A stretch of DNA of 33,389 nucleotides from Clostridia bacterium (GCA_003566675.1 PXCI01000327.1:1-33389); one strand, 5' to 3'. Counted from the first letter of the stretch, positions 7,279-14,474 are shown. The notes: a model not told the origin generated them from the letters alone. Numbers and translations are program-made.

Positions 7279-9816
7279 ATGACCATCATCACAGCGCCTG
7301 AGGAGTTTTTCGGCTACCAGCTGGGCAGTGACCGCAAGATCGCTCGCTGGAACGATATCGTGGACTACTTCTATTGCCTGGAATCGGAGTCTGATCGGAT
7401 CAAGGTCATCAACATGGGGGAAACCACGGAGGGCAATCCCTTTCTTCTGACCATCATCTCCTCGCCGGACAATCTTGCGGATCTCGATCATTTTCGCCAG
7501 GTAAATGCCCAGATCAGCGATCCGGAAGGTCTTGCGGATGAGACGATGGGAGATTTGATCCGGGAGGGACGTGCTGTTGTATGCCAGACCATGAGCATGC
7601 ATGCAACAGAGATCGGCGGTACCCAGATGGCCCCGGAATTGGCACACGACCTTCTATCGGACAGCTCGGAATCGACCCTGAAAATTCTGGAGAACGTCAT
7701 CTTTTTAATGGTGCCCTGTTTCAACCCGGACGGGCAGCTGATGGTTGCCGACTGGTACGAGGAGCACCTGGGGACCGAATACGAGGGATGCCGCCTGCCG
7801 CAGCTCTACCATAAGTACGCGGGACACGACAACAACCGGGATGCCTTCATGCTCAACATCCCCGAGTCCAGGTATGTGGGTGAGATCCTATTCCGGCAGT
7901 GGAAACCCCAGGCCTACCAGGATCATCATCACATGGGCAGCTACGGGGCCCGGTTCTACGTGGCACCCTATTGCGATCCCATCCATCCTTACGCGGATCC
8001 CCTCATCTGGCGGGAGCACTCGTGGTTTGGTGCTCACATGGCCTACAAGTTGGAGGAGGGTGAGAAGAAGGGAATCCTCAATGCAGCCCAGTTTCCCGGC
8101 TGGGGACATCTGGGCTTTCACTGGATCACCGCGTATCACAACATAGCGGGGATGTTGACAGAATCTGCCAGCGCAAAACTGGCTTCTCCACTGTACATTC
8201 ACCCGGGGCAGTTGAGAGGGGCAAGTCCAAAGACCCTGCCAGAGTATGAGGCGCAGACGAATTTTCCCAATCCCTGGGAGGGCGGCTGGTGGCGTCTTCG
8301 AGATATCGTGGAGCAGAAAAAGATTGCTGCGTGGGCCCTGCTTGATTTGTGCGCTCATCATCGGGAGACGGTTCTTCGCAATGCCTACAATAAGGCCCGG
8401 CGTCAGACTGAACGTGGCCGACAATCCGATCGGTATGCGTTCGTCATTGATGCCCGGCAGCACGATCCTTTGACCCGAGATAAATTGGTGACGATCCTGA
8501 TCAACCAGGGAATCCAGGTCAGGATGGCTGAGAAGGATTTCGAAGCCGGGGGACGGACCTATCCGGCGGGAACGTACGTGGTGCATGTGGCTCAGCCAAA
8601 GATGGGTTTGATCCGGACCCTTCTGGACAGGACCCTTCATCCTGAAGGCTACTGGACCCGTCAACCCGATGGGTCTCCTGTGGTCTTTGACACAGCATCG
8701 GATACCGTTGCCGAGTACATGGGCGTGACGGTGACGCCGGTGGATCGGGAGTTCGAGGGCGAATTTACGGCCGTCACCAAGGTCAGACCTGCGCGTGGTG
8801 AGACATCAGCGGGTGCCCACGGCTACGTCCTTGACGGGCGCCTGAACGATGCTTACGCCGCGGTGAACTGTCTCCTGCGAGACGGTCACGAGGTCTTCAG
8901 GGCCGAAGAACCCCTCGAGGCTCAAGGGGTGGCCTTCCCCGCAGGTTCCTTTGTCGTGTCTGCTGGCGATGAAGTGGACAGGATCCTGGCTGGGATCGCT
9001 GAGGAACTTGGTGTGTCCTTTCACGGACTCTCATCGCAGCCTGACGTGGACCTGGTGCCCGCAAGAGCCCGCCGCATTGGGATGTACCAGCGCTACTGGG
9101 GCGGAAATGCGGACGAGGGATGGACCCGGTATGTGTTCGATCAATTTGGGTTCGCTTACACGACGTTGATGGACAAGGACATCAGAGCGGGATCTTTGCG
9201 AGAGGCGTTTGACGTCATCATCATCCCCAGTGATCCTGAGTATATGATCGTGGATGTGGATCGGGCCGGTAATGAGACAGCTGCTCGTCACCTGAAGTGG
9301 CTGGAAGACACGGTTCCTCCCGAGTACCGCAGCGGCATGGGTGAGGAGGGGGTGAAGGCCCTCGGAGCGTTTGTGCAGGATGGGGGGCGCCTTGTTGCCT
9401 TTGACCAGGCGTGGTCGGTGGCCGCGGAAGCCTGCGATCTCAGGGTCGAAAATGCTGTAGAGGGGATGGCTTCCAAGGAGTACTACACCCATGGATCTAC
9501 GCTGCATTGCCAGGTCGATTCTTCTCATCCTTTGGGCTATGGGATGCCCGAGGACTCCCTGGTGTTCAACTGGGATAGCGCGGTTTTTGAGATCTGCGAG
9601 ACGGTCTACGCTGAGAGGTATGAGGTGATCGCGAGATACCCCACTCAGAATCTTTTGCAGAGCGGAAAACTGGTCGGAGAGGATAAGATTGCTGGTAGGC
9701 CGGCCATGCTTCGCGTTAGGCAGGGCGATGGAGATGTGGTGCTGATCGGTTTCCGGTGTCAGCACCGGGCACAGACCCACGGAACCTACAAACTCCTGTT
9801 CAACTGCTTGCTGTAG
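7279..9816 (+). CDS. Large M14 family zinc metallopeptidase with C-terminal glutamine-amidotransferase-like domain
   Basis: Encodes 845 residues from ATG 7279 (SD GGAAGGGAAG). The N-terminal peptidase domain has zinc ligands in MHATE (H108, E111), the FNPDG motif (148-152), HDNNRD (183-188) and a candidate third zinc ligand in QDHHHMG (214-220). These are the hallmarks of M14 carboxypeptidases, which remove residues from peptide C-termini or act on peptidoglycan-like substrates. The middle part (about 400-570) has two repeated motifs of the type GRTYPAGTYVV and GVAFPAGSFVV. The C-terminal 250 residues contain a DVIIIPSDPEY strand and a GAFVQDGGRLVAF segment like the class I amidotransferase or DJ-1 fold. 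No signal peptide or membrane segment is visible at the N-terminus, so it appears cytoplasmic. A terminator hairpin follows 50 bases after the stop. Confidence 0.85.
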   Translation: MTIITAPEEFFGYQLGSDRKIARWNDIVDYFYCLESESDRIKVINMGETTEGNPFLLTIISSPDNLADLDHFRQVNAQISDPEGLADETMGDLIREGRAVVCQTMSMHATEIGGTQMAPELAHDLLSDSSESTLKILENVIFLMVPCFNPDGQLMVADWYEEHLGTEYEGCRLPQLYHKYAGHDNNRDAFMLNIPESRYVGEILFRQWKPQAYQDHHHMGSYGARFYVAPYCDPIHPYADPLIWREHSWFGAHMAYKLEEGEKKGILNAAQFPGWGHLGFHWITAYHNIAGMLTESASAKLASPLYIHPGQLRGASPKTLPEYEAQTNFPNPWEGGWWRLRDIVEQKKIAAWALLDLCAHHRETVLRNAYNKARRQTERGRQSDRYAFVIDARQHDPLTRDKLVTILINQGIQVRMAEKDFEAGGRTYPAGTYVVHVAQPKMGLIRTLLDRTLHPEGYWTRQPDGSPVVFDTASDTVAEYMGVTVTPVDREFEGEFTAVTKVRPARGETSAGAHGYVLDGRLNDAYAAVNCLLRDGHEVFRAEEPLEAQGVAFPAGSFVVSAGDEVDRILAGIAEELGVSFHGLSSQPDVDLVPARARRIGMYQRYWGGNADEGWTRYVFDQFGFAYTTLMDKDIRAGSLREAFDVIIIPSDPEYMIVDVDRAGNETAARHLKWLEDTVPPEYRSGMGEEGVKALGAFVQDGGRLVAFDQAWSVAAEACDLRVENAVEGMASKEYYTHGSTLHCQVDSSHPLGYGMPEDSLVFNWDSAVFEICETVYAERYEVIARYPTQNLLQSGKLVGEDKIAGRPAMLRVRQGDGDVVLIGFRCQHRAQTHGTYKLLFNCLL

Positions 9817-9867
9817 GGGGCATGTCTGCACGGTCGGTACGGCCGGAGCAGATCCAGATCTGAGTTG

Positions 9868-9900
9868 CAGCCGGGTGCATGATGGCCCGGCTGTTTCATT
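9868..9900 (+). terminator. Intrinsic terminator after the M14 peptidase gene
   Basis: CAGCCGGG (9868-9875) pairs with CCCGGCTG (9886-9893) over a 10-nt loop and is followed by TTTCATT on the plus strand. It sits 51 bases after the peptidase stop codon. Confidence 0.7.
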
Positions 9901-10102
9901 GAGGCGTTCTGAAGATGTGGTGCCGACTTGTGAGTGAAACCGGGGGGCGGTGTAGATCCCGTAGATCCCGGAGATTAGGCCTATGCCAACCGGATACAGA
10001 GGTGCCCTGAGTACCTCAGCATACGTGCAATATGCAGGGATTACTAATGTGAGCATACCCTGCCTGGAGGTTTCTCCTGTCGTAGGCCCTTAGTCCTGGC
10101 AC

Positions 10103-11218
10103 CTAGTAGCCCAATGCAAGAGCTATGGTGAGAAGGATGCTGCCGGCGATGATGGAGCCGACCTGCCCCGCCACGTTCGCTCCGGTGGCCTGCATCAGGA
10201 GGAAATTCTGTCGGTCTTCTTTGAGTCCCATCATGTGCACGACCCGGGCAGACATGGGAAAAGCAGAGATCCCCGCCGCACCGATCATGGGGTTGATCTT
10301 CACCCCCAGGAAGAGGTTCAGGAACTTGGCGAAGAGCACCCCGGCTGCCGTATCGAGGGCGAAGGCGATCAAGCCCATACTCAGGATGAGCAGTGCCTCG
10401 GGACGGAGAAAGGCGGAGGCTGTCATGGTTGAACCCACGGCGATCCCGAGGAGAATGGTGACCAGATTGGACAGTTCGTTTTGGGCAGACGCTGACAGTC
10501 GGTCAACGACCCTCGATTCGCGAAGGAGGTTTCCAAACATGAGGGCACCTATGAGCTCGGTGCTGATGGGTGCGATGATACCGGCGGCCAGTGTGATGGC
10601 GATAGGGAACAGCAGCCTGGTCGTGCGGGAAACTTCTCGCCCGGGTGCGATGGCTGGAATGCGCCTCTCCCGTTTGCTAGTGAGGAGCCGGATGATCGGT
10701 GGCTGGATGATCGGAACCAGGGCCATGTAGGAGTAGGCGGCAACGGAAATGGGTGCGAGGAGGGATGGGGCGAGTTTAGCGGAGACATAGATGGACGTGG
10801 GGCCATCGGCTGCTCCGATGATGCCGATAGAGACGGCTTCACCCACAGGGAAACCTATTGCCAGTGCCATCAGTGCGGTGGCGAAGATTCCGAACTGGGC
10901 GGCAAGACCTAGCAGAGCCGTGACGGGCTGGCTCAGGAGGGGGCCGAAATCAATCATCGCGCCGATGCCGATGAAGATGAGAATAGGGAACAGCTCGGTG
11001 GCAATGCCAGCCTGGTAAATCAAACTCAACCATCCATCAGGGGCTGTTGCTCCGGAGAGGGGTATGTTGGCCAGGAACGCACCGAAACCGATAGGGAGAA
11101 GCAGCATAGGCTCGTAACCTTTGTTGATCGCCAGGTATAGAAGGGTGCAGGCAATGGCAAGCATGATGGCGTGATGTACGGTGAAACTGCTGAGTCCGGA
11201 AAGGAGCTGGTATTCCAA
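10103..11218 (-). CDS. oadB: Na+-translocating decarboxylase beta subunit (OadB/GcdB family), solitary
   Basis: Encodes about 371 residues from TTG 11218, which lies 7 bases after AGGAGG; the open frame further upstream covers the riboswitch terminator and is not coding. OadB is the membrane subunit that couples decarboxylation to Na+ export. Family blocks seen are FIGIGAMIDFGPLL, GIIGAADGPTSIYV, AYSYMALVPIIQPP, MFGNLLRES, GSTMTA, INPMIGAAGISAFPMSARVV and ATGANVAGQVGS. Residues matching the ion-path residues of the Klebsiella enzyme (D203, Y229, N373, G377, S382, R389) are all present, at about D138, Y164, N309, G313, S318 and R325. No alpha (carboxyltransferase/biotin) or gamma subunit gene is in the window. 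The gene is preceded by a complete Mn2+-type riboswitch with terminator, so it should be expressed when Mn2+ is high. A role as a manganese-linked transporter is inference. Confidence 0.93.
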   Translation of the reverse strand: MEYQLLSGLSSFTVHHAIMLAIACTLLYLAINKGYEPMLLLPIGFGAFLANIPLSGATAPDGWLSLIYQAGIATELFPILIFIGIGAMIDFGPLLSQPVTALLGLAAQFGIFATALMALAIGFPVGEAVSIGIIGAADGPTSIYVSAKLAPSLLAPISVAAYSYMALVPIIQPPIIRLLTSKRERRIPAIAPGREVSRTTRLLFPIAITLAAGIIAPISTELIGALMFGNLLRESRVVDRLSASAQNELSNLVTILLGIAVGSTMTASAFLRPEALLILSMGLIAFALDTAAGVLFAKFLNLFLGVKINPMIGAAGISAFPMSARVVHMMGLKEDRQNFLLMQATGANVAGQVGSIIAGSILLTIALALGY

Positions 11219-11243
11219 TTCGATTCCTCCTGTCACAAAGAAA

Positions 11244-11277
11244 GAGACCTTCGGACCACGAATGGTCCGAAGGTCTC
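11244..11277 (-). terminator. Riboswitch-controlled intrinsic terminator upstream of oadB
   Basis: On the minus strand GAGACCTTCGGACCA pairs perfectly with TGGTCCGAAGGTCTC (15 bp) across a TTCG loop and is followed by TTTCTTT. The 5' arm contains GAGACCTTC, which is also the 3' strand of aptamer helix P1, so the hairpin and the closed aptamer exclude each other. Confidence 0.92.
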
Positions 11278-11368
11278 GCCTACTCATCCTGAGCTCGACA
11301 GACGGGCATGTGCCGGGTTGACGTCGGTCGAGGGTCTACAATTCGACCCTAGCTACTCCCCTTCAATC
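11268..11368 (-). ncRNA. yybP-ykoY (Mn2+-sensing) riboswitch aptamer
   Basis: Read on the minus strand, the segment starts with TTGAAGGGGAGTAGC and ends with GTAGGCGAGACCTTCG. GGGGAGTAGC and GCGAGACC (GCAAGACC in many members) are the two conserved internal-loop signatures of the yybP-ykoY class, which was shown to bind Mn2+. Helix P1 is GAAGG (11364-11360) with CCTTC (11273-11269). Inside are AGGGTC/GACCCT, and a GACGTCAACCCGG segment like the family's GTCGTCAA. Ligand binding should stabilise P1, take GACCTTC away from the terminator and allow read-through into oadB (an ON switch). The family was named from memory of its consensus, not by a covariance search. Confidence 0.88.
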
Positions 11369-11376
11369 ATGGAGTG

Positions 11377-11405
11377 ATCGTAGCACGGTTAGCAGTGATC
11401 GACAA
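11377..11405 (-). promoter_or_regulatory. SigmaA-type promoter of the riboswitch-oadB transcript
   Basis: Minus strand TTGTCG (11405-11400), 17-bp spacer, TACGAT (11382-11377). Both hexamers match 4 of 6 consensus positions. The predicted transcription start near 11370 falls just before the 5' end of the aptamer, which supports the assignment. Confidence 0.6.
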
Positions 11406-11453
11406 GTGCCAATGTGGAATGCGGGTGTCTGAGGGTGAGTAGCCATGATGCAT

Positions 11454-11482
11454 TTGTTCTCAATCTATGTCTGCCCTATGAT
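11454..11482 (+). promoter_or_regulatory. SigmaA-type promoter of the broken antiporter gene
   Basis: TTGTTC (11454-11459), 17-bp spacer, TATGAT (11477-11482). It points to the plus strand, back-to-back with the oadB promoter, and would have driven the CPA2 antiporter gene whose fragment follows. Confidence 0.55.
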
Positions 11483-11497
11483 ACAGATGTAGGTCAG

Positions 11498-11750
11498 ATG
11501 TACCTATCCTCGACCCAAGTGGGGGAATCCCTTTTGAATTCTCCGCTGGTACTGGGAGTGATCTTGATGGCCGATGTTCTGGGGGGCCATGTTGCCCATA
11601 GATTTGGGTTACCCTCTGTGACGGGCTACTTGTTGATAGGAATCATCATCGGACCCTCGGTCACAGGTTTGATCAGAAAGGCAGACCTGACAGCTCTACA
11701 GCCCGTCAAAGATTTTGCCCTGGGCCTGCTCGGATTGTCCATCGACGGTG
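11498..11750 (+). pseudogene. N-terminal fragment of a CPA2 (Kef-type) cation/proton antiporter
   Basis: The frame gives PLVLGVILMADVLGGHVAHR, FGLPSVTGYLLIGIIIGPSV and FALGLLGLSI, the first three membrane segments of CPA2 monovalent cation/H+ antiporters. A start at ATG 11498 or, behind GGGGGAA, at TTG 11534 is possible. Resemblance stops at about 11743; a full member has several hundred residues and at least ten more membrane segments, all absent. The frame then runs through unrelated codons to a stop at 11801-11803. With its own promoter and a terminator further on, this looks like the 5' end of a former gene after a large internal deletion. Confidence 0.75.
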
Positions 11751-11834
11751 ATGGATCAGCCCGATGCCGGCATTGTATTCACGGTGCCATTAGGCAGGGT
11801 TGAGGGGTTCAATGCGCCCCTGAACACGGGTTGA
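11751..11834 (+). pseudogene. Possible C-terminal remnant of a PII-like protein gene
   Basis: In a different frame from the antiporter fragment, bases 11751-11834 encode 27 residues beginning MDQPDAGIVFTVPLGRVEGF and ending in a stop. The pattern of a Pro/Gly turn, then GI-FTVP and RV-G, resembles the last strand of PII-family nitrogen regulators. It has no start region of its own. It may mark the far side of the deletion that removed most of the antiporter gene. The match is short and from memory, so this is tentative. Confidence 0.3.
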
Positions 11835-11842
11835 CTGCATTC

Positions 11843-11900
11843 GAATCTCGAGGTATCAGCTGATGTTGATCCTCGAGTATTGCGAGATTCCCTGCTTTTT
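11843..11900 (+). terminator. Intrinsic terminator with two alternative stems
   Basis: GAATCTCG (11843-11850) pairs with CGAGATTC (11883-11890), followed by CCTGCTTTTT. An overlapping alternative pairs CTCGAGG (11847-11853) with CCTCGAG (11871-11877), and the palindrome ATCAGCTGAT (11855-11864) lies inside. It ends the remnant transcript and precedes the iron-sulfur protein gene by about 100 bases. Confidence 0.65.
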
Positions 11901-11999
11901 GCGTGGAGTTGATCGGATATTGGATTAGCAGGCATACCGTGCTCTTGTCACGAAGTCTATCAAGCAGACGATAGACTTTCAACAGGGACGGTGATCATT

Positions 12000-12698
12000 G
12001 TGGCAAAGGCTGAGAAAAAGCTATCAGAACTGGCCCTGGCACGGGGTGCCGCACGGGTGGGATTTGCTGATCTGACCCATCTGCCGCCGGAGCCTCGCAG
12101 ATCCATGCCCACGGGGGTGTCCCTTGCAGCTGTCCTTGATGCTCGAATTGCAGCTGGCCTTTACAAGGGGCCCTCTGAGGAGTACGTACTGGAATATGAG
12201 CGGCTAAACGAGCAGCTGGCCTACCTGTCAGGGGTTGTTGCGGATGCGCTCAGGGCATGGGGTTTTGATGCGATTCCATTGCCCCCCACCGGCATGGACT
12301 TTGATCCTCAGACGTTGAGCACGGCCTTGCCCCACAAGACCGTCGCAACTCGCGCAGGAATGGGGTGGATTGGCAAGAACGCCCTACTCATAACTGAGCA
12401 ATACGGTTCAGCTGTCAGGCTGGGAACCGTACTGACGGATGCAGATCTCGACAGCGGGACACCCGTTGATCATTCCCGATGCGGGGAGTGCATGCGTTGT
12501 GTGCAGGTGTGTCCTGCAGAGGCTCCGACGGGGCGGAATTGGAATGTTGCTCTGTCTAGGCAAGACTTGCTGGATGCTCACGCCTGCAGTGCCTTTGCTG
12601 AGTGCCTGTCCGAAAAGCTGGGCTCCGCTCACACGGTTTGTGGGATGTGTATTGCTGCCTGTCCGTGGACCCAAAAATACGTGAAAGCGGAGGGTTGA
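12000..12698 (+). CDS. QueG-like double [4Fe-4S] protein
   Basis: Encodes about 232 residues. GTG 12000 is preferred because GGTGATC, complementary to the 16S rRNA 3' end, lies just before it; GTG 11991 is the alternative. The block AGMGWIGKNALLI resembles the AGLGWIGKNTLL of epoxyqueuosine reductase. Two ferredoxin-type clusters are indicated by CGECMRCVQVCP and by C...VCGMCIAACP near the C-terminus. It is much shorter than QueG (about 350-380), lacks the C-terminal HEAT repeats, and the VDSAP-type segment with the catalytic Asp is not found before AGMGWIGKN (the region reads LPHKTVATR). It is therefore probably one of the clostridial QueG-related iron-sulfur proteins of unknown function rather than a queuosine enzyme. 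Confidence 0.8.
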   Translation: MAKAEKKLSELALARGAARVGFADLTHLPPEPRRSMPTGVSLAAVLDARIAAGLYKGPSEEYVLEYERLNEQLAYLSGVVADALRAWGFDAIPLPPTGMDFDPQTLSTALPHKTVATRAGMGWIGKNALLITEQYGSAVRLGTVLTDADLDSGTPVDHSRCGECMRCVQVCPAEAPTGRNWNVALSRQDLLDAHACSAFAECLSEKLGSAHTVCGMCIAACPWTQKYVKAEG

Positions 12699-12765
12699 TC
12701 CGTAAACCCTTAGATATCAGACTCCCCTTGATGTCTCCCACTCTCCCCACGGTGACTGTCGGGGC

Positions 12766-12794
12766 TTGAACATGTTCGATCTCTGCGCTATAAT
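12766..12794 (+). promoter_or_regulatory. Near-consensus sigmaA promoter before the DUF2958 gene, overlapping a palindrome
   Basis: TTGAAC (12766-12771), 17-bp spacer, perfect TATAAT (12789-12794). The palindrome GAACATGTTC (12768-12777) overlaps the -35 hexamer. It resembles a LexA box but has a 2-nt instead of the 4-nt centre of Bacillus SOS boxes, so another repressor is as likely. Confidence 0.75.
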
Positions 12795-12841
12795 GGAAAT
12801 AAATGGCAAGACGAGTTGGCGTAGAGAGGGGAGGAGGAATC

Positions 12842-13153
12842 GTGGCGAATCTCATGACGGAAGAGCTGCGTGAGCAGATCCCCGCGCTGTATGCTACGGA
12901 GGGAGATGAGGATCCCCGGGTCTACGCCCGATTCTTCACGCCCGATTCCGGTTGGACTTGGTACGTCCTGGAGTTCGATGGGCAAGACACATTCTTCGGC
13001 TACGTTGTAGGTCACTATCCCGAGCTGGGGTATTTCTCACTCAAGGAGTTGGAATCCATCCGCGGGCCCCTGGGGCTGCCCATTGAGCGCGATTTCCATT
13101 TTGAGTCCCCGAGGCTATCTGTTGTGTTGAAGCGAGAAAATTCCCCGTCCTAG
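12842..13153 (+). CDS. DUF2958 family protein
   Basis: Encodes 103 residues from GTG 12842, directly behind GGAGGAGGAATC; ATG 12857 is an alternative. The family pattern is plain: LREQIPALYATEG, VYARFFTPDSGWTWYVLEF, FFGYVVGHYPELGYFSLKEL and GLPIERDFHF. DUF2958 has no known biochemical role; members are small, cytoplasmic and often found on plasmids or mobile islands. Here it stands alone between housekeeping-type genes with a strong promoter of its own. No mobile element genes were seen next to it. Confidence 0.85.
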   Translation: MANLMTEELREQIPALYATEGDEDPRVYARFFTPDSGWTWYVLEFDGQDTFFGYVVGHYPELGYFSLKELESIRGPLGLPIERDFHFESPRLSVVLKRENSPS

Positions 13154-13289
13154 ACTCGACGGCGCCAGCAGCACGTTAGCGAAGTGGTAATCGGCCCCAC
13201 CCCAGGGAGGTGCAGTTGTCGGCTGAGCAGCAGCTCGCTCGCATTGATCCGTATCGAACTCCTCCCTGTGCACTGGTTGCGCCAGCTGC

Positions 13290-14474
13290 CTACGAGCCCG
13301 AGTTTAACTCTCGCAATGCCTCGAGGGCGGCTGCGGCAAGGACCGCCGCCCCTACGGAGAGACAGTCTTCATTCACAGTGAATTCGGGGTGATGCCAACC
13401 CTTATCAGGGCTGTCGCTTCCGATCCACATGAAACAGCCAGGCGTACGCTCCTGATATAGGGAGAAATCCTCCGAAGCCAGCACGGGAATGGCATCAAGG
13501 ACCCTGTCGCTGCCGAGGATCTTCTCTGTGGAGGTGCGGGCAATTCTTGTTGCTTCTGGGTCGTTGTCCACGGGTGGAAGTCTGAATTTGGGCCCGGTGC
13601 ACTCTGCCGTGCAATCGAAGGCCCTGGCGGTGGCCGATGCCAGGGTGTGGAGTCGGCGGGTGACCAATGCCTGAACCTCGGGACTGTAAGCGCGGACAGT
13701 GCCTGTCATGGTGACTTCGCCTGGTATGATATTGCCTGCGGTTCCCCCCGTGATGCTTCCCACAGAAATGACGGCTGATTCCAGGGGGTCGACGTTGCGA
13801 GCGACGATGGACTGAAGGCCGGTCAATATTGCCCCGGCTACCGGCATGGGATCCTGGGTCAGGTGAGGTATAGCCCCGTGCCCTCCGCGACCGGTGACGG
13901 TAATCTTGAAACCGCCAACAGATGCCATCAAGTAACCCGGAGCGATGCCGACCGTGCCTGCAGGGAGGTCGGGTTTGTTGTGGGCGCCAAAAATCATGTT
14001 CACGTCCTCCAGGACGCCAGCATCGATCACATCTTTTGCCCCACTGGTGCGTTCCTCGGCGGGCTGAAAGATGAGACGTATTTCTCCTGCGTATTTTTCC
14101 TTCATTTGGGTAAGGATCATTGCAGCTCCGAGTAACCAGGTGATGTGGCTGTCGTGTCCACAAGCGTGCATGCAACCTTCGGTAAGGGAGGCAAAGGGCA
14201 GGCCGGTCTTTTCCTGCAGGGGAAGGGCATCAATGTCAGCCCGCAGTGCCACGATTTTCCCCTCTCCAGAAGAAATGCGGCCGCAAACGCCAGTCTCCAG
14301 ATTGCAATCGGTAATCTCTACCTCGAGATCCGTGAGGATATCCCTGATTTTCTGTGTGGTGAGGTGTTCCTCTCGGCTCAGTTCGGGATGTTGGTGGAAG
14401 TATCTTCTCAGTTCGATCAATTCGGGAGCCAGGTCTTTGGCGAGTGAGACGATGTGTTGGGCTTCAGTTTTCAT
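13290..14474 (-). CDS. M20 family metal-dependent amidohydrolase (N-acyl-amino-acid or hippurate hydrolase type)
   Basis: Encodes 394 residues from ATG 14474, behind AAGGAGCGATCCC; the open frame continues 51 codons upstream but the family starts here. The metal centre motifs are ALRADIDALP (77-85), MHACGHDSH (102-110, with C105 and H107) and QPAEE (138-141), as in the M20D subfamily (IAA-amino acid hydrolases, hippurate hydrolase, N-acetyl-diaminopimelate deacetylase). GRGGHGAIPH and the segment ASEDFSLY near the C-terminus complete the set. It releases an acyl group from N-acylated amino acids in the cytoplasm. It is convergent with the DUF2958 gene; the gap of about 135 bases contains an inverted repeat CAGGGAGG/CCTCCCTG (13203-13210 and 13261-13268). 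The exact substrate is not readable. Confidence 0.9.
   Translation of the reverse strand: MKTEAQHIVSLAKDLAPELIELRRYFHQHPELSREEHLTTQKIRDILTDLEVEITDCNLETGVCGRISSGEGKIVALRADIDALPLQEKTGLPFASLTEGCMHACGHDSHITWLLGAAMILTQMKEKYAGEIRLIFQPAEERTSGAKDVIDAGVLEDVNMIFGAHNKPDLPAGTVGIAPGYLMASVGGFKITVTGRGGHGAIPHLTQDPMPVAGAILTGLQSIVARNVDPLESAVISVGSITGGTAGNIIPGEVTMTGTVRAYSPEVQALVTRRLHTLASATARAFDCTAECTGPKFRLPPVDNDPEATRIARTSTEKILGSDRVLDAIPVLASEDFSLYQERTPGCFMWIGSDSPDKGWHHPEFTVNEDCLSVGAAVLAAAALEALRELNSGS

Noticed and set aside
9952-9969. Tandem GTAGATCCC x2
   Set aside because: Two 9-base copies only; likely chance or slippage without function.
11219-11287. Longer N-terminus of OadB (start at ATG 11287)
   Set aside because: The extension would translate the terminator hairpin and aptamer 3' end; TTG 11218 has a perfect AGGAGG at 7 bases.
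12768-12777. LexA (SOS) box GAACATGTTC
   Set aside because: The Bacillota SOS box has a 4-nt centre between GAAC and GTTC; here it is 2 nt. Kept only as a generic palindrome.
13160-13200. tRNA-like D-arm piece (TTAGCGAAGTGGTAATCGG)
   Set aside because: No acceptor stem, anticodon arm or T-arm with GGTTCRA could be found around it on either strand.
13210-13300. Short plus-strand peptide beginning VQLSAEQQLARIDPYRTPP
   Set aside because: Looks protein-like for about 30 residues but runs into the antisense of the M20 gene; it could be a truncated gene end, but there is no family match to support it.
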